From assembly GCA_035627675.1 (NCBI GenBank), contig DASPLH010000139.1:1-41204 (forward strand): a DNA stretch of 41,204 bases, in the 5' to 3' direction. The stretch is from DASPLH01 sp035627675 (lineage in GTDB: Bacteria > Acidobacteriota > Terriglobia > Terriglobales > Acidobacteriaceae). The notes below the pieces were generated by a model, which saw only the letters and a program-made list of their open reading frames with translations, was not told the origin of the DNA and did no database searches. Position numbers and translations under genes: made by a program. This document shows positions 28,195 through 34,801 of the stretch, one piece after another. Position 1 is the stretch's first letter; the number at the start of each line of letters is the position of its first letter.

Positions 28195-29885
28195 TACAGC
28201 GCCTTCACCCTTACGATCTGCTTGCCCGTTGCGTCATACGTGTGGACCGCGCAAGCCAGGCACGGATCGAACGAGTGGATCGTGCGCAGGACTTCCAGCG
28301 GCTGCTCGGGGTTGGCGATCGGGTTTTGCATCAGCGAGGCCTCGTACGGGCCGCGGACGCCGTTTTTGTCACGCGGGCTGGCGTTCCAGGTAGAAGGAAC
28401 GACGGCCTGGTAGTTGTCGATCTTGCCGCCCTTGACCACGACCCAGTGCGACAGCAGGCCACGCGGAGCTTCGTGCGTGCCCACGCCCTCGATCGTTCCC
28501 GACGGGAAGTCGGGCTGGTTGTGGATGGCGAGATCGCCCTTGGCGATGTTGTTGACCAGCAGCGTCCAGTGCTTGTCGGCCAGTTCCGTCAGCATCGCGG
28601 CGCGGATCGCGCGAGCGACGTGGCGGCCCATGGTCGAGTGCAGGCTGTCGATGGTGAACGTGCGTCCACCGATCTTCGACATCGTGGCCAGCGCTGCATT
28701 CGTCCACTTCACGGTCAGCGGGTGACCCTGCTTGTAGCCGATGAGCACCTGCGCCAGCGGGCCGACCTGGATCGGCTTGCCCTGGAAGCGCGGAGCCTTG
28801 ACCCACGAGTACTTCCCGTTCGCGTCCCACTCGTTGTAGGCGGGGTTGGTCTCGCCCTTCCACGGATGGAGCGCGTCCTTGCCCTCGTAGTACGCGTGCG
28901 CAACGTCTTCGACCACTTCCTTGCGGAAGATCGGGTCGGCAGCCGTCTTGAACGTCGTCAGCTTGCCGTCGATCAGCGTGCCGCCCGGCAGGTCGAACTG
29001 CGTGCCCTTGCTGTCCAGCGGAAGGTCCGGAGCCGCCATGTAGTTGGTGACGCCGGCGCCGTAGGTCAGCCACTCGGGGTACATGGCCGCGATCGCGCAA
29101 ACGTCGGGCAGGTACACCTGCTGGATGAACGGAATGACTTCGTCCAGACCCTGCTTGATCATCGCCAGGCGGTCCATGTTCAGGGTGCCTTGCGAGTCGA
29201 GGTTGATGGCGTTGGCCACGCCGCCGACCGTCAGGTTCTGGATGTGCGGGGTCTTGGAGCCGAGCATGGCAACGACGCCCAGCGCGCGGCGCTGGTAGTC
29301 GAGTGCCTGGAGGTAGTGAGCGAAGGCCAGCAGGTTGACCTCGGGCGACAGCTTCATCGCCGGGTGTCCCCAGTAGCCGTTGGTGAAGATGCCGAGCTGG
29401 CCGCTCGCGGCCACGGCCTTCACCTTGTCCTGCGCCGCCTTCATCACGTGCTTGCTGTTGCCGGTCCACGGCGACAGGCCTTCGATCAGCGACGACGTCT
29501 TCGCGGGATCCGCTTTCGGGATCTGGAGGATGTCAACGAAGTCGAGAGCCGACAGGTGATAGAAGTGGACGATGTGATCGTGCATCGCATGCGCGATGAG
29601 GATCAGGTTGCGGATGTATTGAGCGTTGAGCGGAATCTCCAGCTGCAGAGCGTCTTCCACCGAGCGCACGCTGGCCATCGCGTGGACCGTGGTGCACACG
29701 CCGCAAAAACGCTGCGTGAACAGCCAGGCTTCGCGAGGGTCGCGGCCGGTCAGGATTCTCTCGATCCCGCGCCACATGGTAGATGAAGCCCATGCGTTGG
29801 AGACCGATCCGTTTTCCACCTCAACGTCTACGCGGAGGTGGCCCTCAATCCTGGAGATTGGATCGACTGTGATGCGTTTCGACAT
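28194..29885 (-). CDS. hybC: [NiFe]-hydrogenase large subunit (Hyd-2/HybC type)
   Basis: The catalytic subunit (563 residues) holding the NiFe(CN)2CO site that splits H2 in the periplasm. The N-terminal ligand motif is RFCGVCTTVHAMASVR with Cys61 and Cys64, and the C-terminal one DPCLACAVH with Cys542 and Cys545. The protease should cut after His548, releasing a 15-residue peptide. It has no signal sequence and is expected to be carried out by the Tat signal of the small subunit. The start at 29885 (MSKRITVDPISRIEGHLRVD) is the family-standard N-terminus. It lies 26 bp after the hybB-like gene and overlaps the protease gene. Overall it fits the membrane-bound uptake group 1 enzymes, most like Hyd-2. 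The hyp assembly genes are not in the window. Confidence 0.96.
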   Translation of the reverse strand: MSKRITVDPISRIEGHLRVDVEVENGSVSNAWASSTMWRGIERILTGRDPREAWLFTQRFCGVCTTVHAMASVRSVEDALQLEIPLNAQYIRNLILIAHAMHDHIVHFYHLSALDFVDILQIPKADPAKTSSLIEGLSPWTGNSKHVMKAAQDKVKAVAASGQLGIFTNGYWGHPAMKLSPEVNLLAFAHYLQALDYQRRALGVVAMLGSKTPHIQNLTVGGVANAINLDSQGTLNMDRLAMIKQGLDEVIPFIQQVYLPDVCAIAAMYPEWLTYGAGVTNYMAAPDLPLDSKGTQFDLPGGTLIDGKLTTFKTAADPIFRKEVVEDVAHAYYEGKDALHPWKGETNPAYNEWDANGKYSWVKAPRFQGKPIQVGPLAQVLIGYKQGHPLTVKWTNAALATMSKIGGRTFTIDSLHSTMGRHVARAIRAAMLTELADKHWTLLVNNIAKGDLAIHNQPDFPSGTIEGVGTHEAPRGLLSHWVVVKGGKIDNYQAVVPSTWNASPRDKNGVRGPYEASLMQNPIANPEQPLEVLRTIHSFDPCLACAVHTYDATGKQIVRVKAL

Positions 29886-29911
29886 AACGAGAACCTTCCC
29901 TGGGTGTCAGA

Positions 29912-31162
29912 TCAATGTTCGACTGCTGTGTAGCCCGTTAGCTGGAGTTCAGGCCGCACGACTTTTTCGTAGGCCGCCATCTTGTTCCAGTCTTCGTTCG
30001 AAGCCGGCAGAATCGCCAACTTCTTCACTGCGACCAGGTACGCAAGGACTGCCAGCGCGATGTAGCTGAGCGAGATCAACGATTCCCAGACGTTCGGGAA
30101 GTAGAACGCGTTCGGCCTCGGCTGGAACGCAAGCGTGGTGGGGCTCAAACGATAGATCATTCCACCCACGGCCACGGCCACGTACGCATTGAACAGGAAC
30201 CCGAGATTCATGCGACGCTCGGACTTGAGAGCGATCGCGCCGCCCAGGATGAGCACCGTTTCCAGCCAGAACAGTGCGGCAAACCGGTCGAACGCAAACG
30301 CCGTCCCAAGCTTCCCGCGGAAGATGATGTCGGCGAACCGCAGGGCGGTCCACGCGAAGATCAGGTTCGCGGTGATCTTGTTCATCACTTCACATACATC
30401 CCAATCCAACCCGCGCTTCCACGCCAGCTTGGCCAACAGCAGCGCAAGCATCGTGCAGGCGTAGCCGAGATAAGCCGCGGCCGACACGTAAATCAGCGGG
30501 AGGAACGGGGTCTGCCACAGCGTGTGCACGCGGTCGCCGCCGAGCAGCATCAGCGCGCCCAGCGAGGATTGGTGCATCATCGGCAGCAGGTAAGCGAGCG
30601 CCACGACGAACGGGAAGACCTTTTCCAGAATCTTCTCCGCCTTCAGGGCGAGATCGCGGTACTTCGGTTGCTCGTAGATCACGTACTCCAGCAGTGGCGG
30701 GACGTTCTCCAGGAGCAGCGGCACGGTGGCATACAGCGAAACGCAGACCGCCACTTCCAACAGCGGCGAGGCCACGTTCCAGTGCCACGGCAGCACGACC
30801 CAGTAGAAGTTCCACGGACGGCCCACATCGATGCCGAGCATGATGAGACCGGTCGCGTACGCCAGGAAACTGGTCAGGAGCGCAACACGCATGACTTGGT
30901 GCAGCTTCTGGTTGTTGAAAATCCAGGCTGCGATGCCGACGGCGAAACCGCCGGAACCAAGACCGGTGAGCACCATTACGTTGAAGGTTTTCCAGATGCC
31001 CCACGCATACGCGTCGGTCATGCCGCTGGTTGCGCCGAGGCCGACATATTCGCGGATCAACGTCAGGATTCCGCCAAATGCGACCAGTGCGGTCAGCGCC
31101 CAGAATCCGCGCGTGAGCACGGGGACACCGTAAACAGGAACGCCTCTCTCCCACCGTGTCAT
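29912..31162 (-). CDS. hybB: hydrogenase membrane subunit (HybB/NrfD family)
   Basis: A 416-residue integral membrane protein with about ten hydrophobic segments, of the NrfD/PsrC-like family. In Hyd-2 it links the periplasmic iron-sulfur relay to the quinone pool, without haem. Typical segments are AYAWGIWKTFNVMVLTGLGS, where family members have a conserved acidic/Trp-rich quinone site, and GIDVGRPWNFYWVVLPWHWN. The gene starts at 31162 with ATGA overlapping the hybA stop, and ends 26 bp before the large subunit gene. With menaquinone made by the mqn genes in this window, electron flow H2 to menaquinone is the natural reading; reverse, proton-driven H2 production is also known for Hyd-2. Confidence 0.93.
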   Translation of the reverse strand: MTRWERGVPVYGVPVLTRGFWALTALVAFGGILTLIREYVGLGATSGMTDAYAWGIWKTFNVMVLTGLGSGGFAVGIAAWIFNNQKLHQVMRVALLTSFLAYATGLIMLGIDVGRPWNFYWVVLPWHWNVASPLLEVAVCVSLYATVPLLLENVPPLLEYVIYEQPKYRDLALKAEKILEKVFPFVVALAYLLPMMHQSSLGALMLLGGDRVHTLWQTPFLPLIYVSAAAYLGYACTMLALLLAKLAWKRGLDWDVCEVMNKITANLIFAWTALRFADIIFRGKLGTAFAFDRFAALFWLETVLILGGAIALKSERRMNLGFLFNAYVAVAVGGMIYRLSPTTLAFQPRPNAFYFPNVWESLISLSYIALAVLAYLVAVKKLAILPASNEDWNKMAAYEKVVRPELQLTGYTAVEH

Positions 31163-32094
31163 AGCTGCGGCCTCAATCCAGTTTTCTTCTGCTCTTCGAG
31201 CAGGTGGTGCTTGTGGTGACCGAAGTTCTTGCGGATGACCGCCGCCATCGTCACGTACAGCACAGCCGGCAACGCCAGGTACTTGTAGAGCATGTGCTGG
31301 ATGTGCAGACGATGCGGAATCGATTCCTTACCCAGGTTCGGCAAACCGATCTTGTCGAAGCTGACATGCGACAGGTACAGCACCTGCGTTCCGCCGCCTT
31401 CTTCTTCGCCATACACGCGGTTTTCGAAATACTTTCCAGGGTTCGCCTTGATGCGGTTCTTCGCTTCCGCCAGCAGCGCCTCGCGCTTGCCGTAGATCAC
31501 GGCATTCGTCGGGCACACTGTCACGCAACCGGGCTTCTCGCCCTTGGCCGTGCGGTGGTTGCAAAGCTCGCACTTGACGATCTTCGGGTTGTAGCCTTCC
31601 CACTGGAACGTGGGCACGCTGAACGGGCAGGCGACCTCACAGTAGCGACAGCCGACGCACTTCGAACCATTCCAGCTCACCACGCCGGACTTCTCGTCCT
31701 TGGTGAGCCCCGCGAACATACATGCCGCCACGCAGGCCGGATCAGCGCAGTGCATGCACTGCTGCTTGAAGTACGACCATTCTTTCTGGTCGTCCGACTT
31801 GTACAGCTTGATGATGTTCTTGGTGTAGTAGTTCAGGTCCGGAGGTGCTTGGTGGAGGCCATCGACGCGGGTGTCGGGTTCGAGGTTGTTGGCCGTCGAA
31901 CACCCAACCATGCAGGCTTTGCAGCCCACGCACTTCGTCGCGTCGTACAGCAGGCTTTCCGCTTCAGGCGAAAAACCGGGAGCCTCCTCGGCATGAGCCA
32001 CCTGAGGCACCGCCGCCGACACACAGCCGGCCGCGAGGACCGGCAGAGCGCCTTTCGCGATATTCTTGAATGCCTCTCGGCGAGTCATTGCCAT
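31159..32094 (-). CDS. hybA: hydrogenase iron-sulfur subunit (HybA family)
   Basis: A 311-residue periplasmic ferredoxin-like protein that carries electrons from the small subunit to HybB. It has a Tat signal (TRREAFKNIAKGALPVLAAG) and cysteine sets for four [4Fe-4S] clusters: CVGCKACMVGC, CMHCADPACVAAC, CVGCRYCEVAC and CELCNHR with CVTVCP. A C-terminal hydrophobic helix (LPAVLYVTMAAVI) should anchor it in the membrane, as in E. coli HybA. The ATG at 32094 is two bases after the small-subunit stop, with GGGAGGAAG inside the end of that gene as ribosome-binding site. Confidence 0.95.
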   Translation of the reverse strand: MAMTRREAFKNIAKGALPVLAAGCVSAAVPQVAHAEEAPGFSPEAESLLYDATKCVGCKACMVGCSTANNLEPDTRVDGLHQAPPDLNYYTKNIIKLYKSDDQKEWSYFKQQCMHCADPACVAACMFAGLTKDEKSGVVSWNGSKCVGCRYCEVACPFSVPTFQWEGYNPKIVKCELCNHRTAKGEKPGCVTVCPTNAVIYGKREALLAEAKNRIKANPGKYFENRVYGEEEGGGTQVLYLSHVSFDKIGLPNLGKESIPHRLHIQHMLYKYLALPAVLYVTMAAVIRKNFGHHKHHLLEEQKKTGLRPQL

Positions 32095-32096
32095 GG

Positions 32097-33287
32097 CTAT
32101 CTTCCTCCCTTGGCAACGTCCGCTTTATCCTTCACGACATCGGCCGTAGCTTCTTCGCTGCTCTGAAGCTTCTGGCCGGCAGCCCAAGCGGCTCCGCCAA
32201 GCGCGCCGGCGACGAGTCCGACCAGGCCGGTCGCAACCGCACCGATCTTGCCCGACGCGGAACCGACGGCAGCGTAGGTGTCCGGCGGTGTGGCAGCGCC
32301 GACGCCCTTGATCTGCACGGTGTCGTAAGCGTTGATGGTGAATCCGACGCCCTTCTCGGTGCAGCCGAAGCACGGCGCGCCGATGCCCACAGGCCAGCAG
32401 TCCGGAATCTCGTTGAAGTGACGGGTGGAGCAGGCAGCCTTCGTGACCGGACCCTTGCAGCCCAGCTTGTAGAGGCACCAGCCCTTGTTATGACCTTCGT
32501 CGCCGAAGTTGCCGGCGAAACGGCCCGCATCGAAGTGGCCGCGGCGAGGGCAATGATCGTGGATCAGACGATCGTAAGCGAACAGCGGGCGCTTCTTGTC
32601 ATCCAGCGCAGGCAGCTTCCCGACGACAGCAAACTCGAGCACCGTGCCGAGCAGCGTGTACGGATTCGGCGGGCAGCCGGGGATGTTGACGATCGGCTTG
32701 TTGGTGATGATCTCGTCGACGCCTCTCGCGTCGGTCGGGTTCGGTCCCGCAGAAGCGACGCCGCCCCAGGACGCGCAGGAACCCATGGCGATGATCGCGG
32801 CAGCCTTCGAGCCGACTTCCTTCAGGATATCCAGAGCCGGCTTCCCGGCGATCTTCATGTAGATACCCTGGTCTTTGGTCGGGATAGAGCCTTCCACCAC
32901 CAGCACGAACTTGCCGGCGTTTTCTTCGACGGCTTTGTGCAGCGCCGCTTCGGCCTGGTGCCCGGAGGCGGCCATCAGCGTTTCGTGGTAGTCAAGGGAA
33001 ATTACGTTCAGGATGAGGTCGGCTACATCGGGCTTGGAGGTGCGAAGGAGACTTTCGGAACATCCCGTACAGTCCTGGAAATGAAGCCAGACAACTGAGG
33101 GACGCTTCGCCTTGGCTACCTCTTTAGCTACCGATGCTGGTGAAGCGTTGCTCTCGGTCAGCGCCAGTCCCGCGGGCGCGGCGACCATCAGCGTCGAGCA
33201 CAACTGCACAAACTCTCGACGCGATACTCCGCTGCGCTTCAACTGGGCGCCAATAGTGTTTTTTTCCGTACCGTCAACGTTCGGCAT
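32097..33287 (-). CDS. hybO: [NiFe]-hydrogenase small subunit (HybO type)
   Basis: The electron-transfer subunit (396 residues) with three iron-sulfur clusters. A Tat signal is present as SRREFVQLCSTLMVAAPAG (Arg23-Arg24). The proximal cluster ligands start at QDCTGCSESLLR (Cys73, Cys76) and continue in MGSCASWGG and IPGCPPNP. The medial and distal clusters follow in DHCPRRGHF, WCLYKLGCKGP and CWPVGIGAPCFGC. The C-terminal helix (GAVATGLVGLVAGALGGAAW) is the usual membrane anchor, followed by a charged tail. The start at 33287 was chosen over a codon at 33413 because AGGA lies before it and the N-terminus up to the Tat motif then has normal length. First gene of the operon; CRP/FNR-type sites lie 180-400 bp upstream. 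Confidence 0.96.
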   Translation of the reverse strand: MPNVDGTEKNTIGAQLKRSGVSRREFVQLCSTLMVAAPAGLALTESNASPASVAKEVAKAKRPSVVWLHFQDCTGCSESLLRTSKPDVADLILNVISLDYHETLMAASGHQAEAALHKAVEENAGKFVLVVEGSIPTKDQGIYMKIAGKPALDILKEVGSKAAAIIAMGSCASWGGVASAGPNPTDARGVDEIITNKPIVNIPGCPPNPYTLLGTVLEFAVVGKLPALDDKKRPLFAYDRLIHDHCPRRGHFDAGRFAGNFGDEGHNKGWCLYKLGCKGPVTKAACSTRHFNEIPDCWPVGIGAPCFGCTEKGVGFTINAYDTVQIKGVGAATPPDTYAAVGSASGKIGAVATGLVGLVAGALGGAAWAAGQKLQSSEEATADVVKDKADVAKGGR

Positions 33288-33380
33288 CGTTAATTCCTGT
33301 TTCTGGTCAGTTCGCTCACGACCTGAATGGAAAATAGTTCTGCATGTTTGCGGACCCGGAGATCGCACCAAATAGGTACA

Positions 33381-33400
33381 CTGCTGCGAAAGTGCAGCAG
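33381..33400 (-). promoter_or_regulatory. leader hairpin of the hydrogenase operon
   Basis: CTGCTGC (33381-33387), GAAAGT, GCAGCAG (33394-33400): a 7-bp perfect hairpin about 95 bases before the hybO start, probably in the 5' leader. Confidence 0.45.
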
Positions 33401-33463
33401 GCACACAGCACATTTGTGTACGTCCCGATTAGGGAACTTTGATCTCTGGATGTCGGATGGGGC

Positions 33464-33479
33464 AGTGACAGCTCTCACC
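33464..33479. promoter_or_regulatory. CRP/FNR-type site 1
   Basis: AGTGA-CAGCTC-TCACC: GTGA and TCAC half-sites with a 6-base centre. Confidence 0.55.
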
Positions 33480-33485
33480 CGTATT

Positions 33486-33501
33486 TGTGAGCTGTCGCAC
33501 A
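33486..33501. promoter_or_regulatory. CRP/FNR-type site 2 (imperfect)
   Basis: TGTGA-GCTGTC-GCACA: the left half is a perfect TGTGA; the right half differs from TCACA at one base. It lies 22 bases, about two helix turns, from site 1. Confidence 0.45.
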
Positions 33502-33537
33502 CGTGCTAAGTGACAGGCCGGGCAAATCTCAGGGTCC

Positions 33538-33553
33538 GGTGACGGGAGTCACG
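33538..33553. promoter_or_regulatory. CRP/FNR-type site 3
   Basis: GGTGA-CGGGAG-TCACG: perfect GTGAC/GTCAC-like half-sites. Confidence 0.55.
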
Positions 33554-33675
33554 TTGGGTAGTGACTACAACGAAGTTCGCAGTCCATGCGACCATCGGGG
33601 CACTTTGCAGCGGTTTACGGGGACACCGCAGGACGAAACGCGATCGGGATCACAGCCCGCGAGCACACACTCTCC

Positions 33676-33691
33676 TGTGACGCGCGTCACG
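33676..33691. promoter_or_regulatory. CRP/FNR-type site 4
   Basis: TGTGA-CGCGCG-TCACG. The core GTGACGCGCGTCAC is a perfect 14-base palindrome. Confidence 0.6.
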
Positions 33692-33811
33692 TGGCAGCTC
33701 GCGCCGCCGGGCGGCCCTGAACAGGAATCCCGAATTTGAACCTGTGGAGATTGGACCAACCACCCACATGCGCTCGACCGGCGGGTGCGGATGACCGGGA
33801 GCGGAGAACCG

Positions 33812-34234
33812 CTACCAGCTCGAGTAGGCGGTCCCATCCGAGGCGGTCCCATCGGCCCCCGAGTGGACGTCCACGATCCCCGGCTGCGTCTGGTCAATGG
33901 CGGCCAGCGTGTCTTCCTGCACCACCTGCCAGGTCTCGGACGAATTTGTCATGGGGTCGCGCGGGAGTTCGCGCAGGTACCCGGCGCTCACAAGGTCCTG
34001 GAGAGATTGCGGAGCTTTCTGCTTGTCGAGCGTGTACTGGTCAATCACCGAGCGCAGCGTGAAGAGGTTGTTGCGCAGCACGGTTTCGCGCGCCTGGACC
34101 ATCGAGCGCTGGTAATTCGGGATCGCCACGGTCATCAGGATCACGATGACGCTCATCACGATCATGAGTTCCAGCAGCGTGAACCCGCGCTGCCGCCTGC
34201 GGGCCGCGCCTCGGATTGTGCCCATCAGATTCAT
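33812..34234 (-). CDS. type II secretion/type IV pilin-like pseudopilin (GspG-like)
   Basis: A 140-residue type IV prepilin-like protein. The basic leader ends in RRRQRG, followed by the cleavage and N-methylation motif FTLLELMIVMSVIVILM with the conserved Glu at position 5 of the mature protein. The rest is short with LRSVIDQYTLDKQKAPQSLQDL and LPRDPMTNSSETW, the pattern of the major pseudopilin GspG. The C-terminus is Asp/Gly-rich and ends YSSW. It should be processed by a prepilin peptidase (not in the window) and assemble into a periplasmic pseudopilus. Its ATG follows directly on the stop of the preceding pseudopilin gene. Last gene of the secretin-pseudopilin operon. Confidence 0.88.
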   Translation of the reverse strand: MNLMGTIRGAARRRQRGFTLLELMIVMSVIVILMTVAIPNYQRSMVQARETVLRNNLFTLRSVIDQYTLDKQKAPQSLQDLVSAGYLRELPRDPMTNSSETWQVVQEDTLAAIDQTQPGIVDVHSGADGTASDGTAYSSW

Positions 34235-34696
34235 TTACCAGTCCGAATACTTCGTTCCGTCCAGCCCTGTGTCCTGCGACTTCGTGAAAACGTCGAAGAC
34301 GTTCTGCCCGCCCCACGACGTAGAACCCGGGTCGTCCTGCATCGAGCGCAACCCCCAGTCGGTGCTGTTCGTCATGGGGTCCACGGGGATGCGCCGCAGG
34401 AACCGTATTTTCTTGCCGCCGACATCCACTCCGTTGACGAGGGTCTCCAGGTCCGGCGGATAGCCCTCGCTGCCGAGCTTGATCTGGAACGCCCCGCGAT
34501 CCGCTGCCTCTTTGTACCGGTCGATGGCGTCGCGCATCTCCCATAACGCGGCACGCAGCCGGCGCTCCTTCTCGCGCTTGATGCCGGCACGCGCCAGGGG
34601 CACGACCGCCGCCGCCAGGATCGCCATGATCGCCACGGCCGTGATGAGCTCGATCAGCGTCAGCCCTCGAGCTCCACCCCAGCGCCGTGCGGTCAC
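34235..34696 (-). CDS. second GspG-like pseudopilin
   Basis: A prepilin-like protein of about 153 residues. The leader RRWGGARG is followed by LTLIELITAVAIMAILAAAV; residue +1 is Leu instead of the usual Phe, while Glu at +5 is kept. The body has LRAALWEMRDAIDRYKEAA, LGSEGYPPDLETLVNG and IPVDPMTNSTDWG. It ends in LDGTKYSDW, a GspG-like C-terminus that shares the DPMTNS motif and Trp end with its neighbour. I chose the GTG at 34696 because AAGGA lies eight bases upstream and it gives a ten-residue leader. Starts at 34795 (GTG) or 34798 (TTG) next to the secretin stop are the alternative. Confidence 0.85.
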   Translation of the reverse strand: MTARRWGGARGLTLIELITAVAIMAILAAAVVPLARAGIKREKERRLRAALWEMRDAIDRYKEAADRGAFQIKLGSEGYPPDLETLVNGVDVGGKKIRFLRRIPVDPMTNSTDWGLRSMQDDPGSTSWGGQNVFDVFTKSQDTGLDGTKYSDW

Positions 34697-34801
34697 GGGT
34701 CGTCCTTCTATTTCAGCACTCTTCGGCACAACACTCCAGCTGGCGAATCGTGAGCGCCGGGTGGCGACACGCTCCGCCGTCGATTCGAACTTCACCAACG
34801 C

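Larger units (their letters stand above)
33288..33811. other. regulatory spacer upstream of the hydrogenase operon
   Basis: These 524 bp separate hybO from the pseudopilin gene, both reading left. The stretch holds a hairpin at 33381-33400, four CRP/FNR-type inverted repeats (listed separately) and no convincing gene. A 78-codon open frame at 33503-33739 has no ribosome-binding site or recognisable content. Confidence 0.7.

Noticed and set aside
33503..33739. 78-codon frame upstream of the hydrogenase operon
   Set aside because: No ribosome-binding site, no recognisable content, and it overlaps the CRP/FNR-type palindromes.
33290..33811. Sigma-54 promoter for the hydrogenase operon
   Set aside because: I looked for TGGCAC-N5-TTGC on the leftward strand and found no good match.
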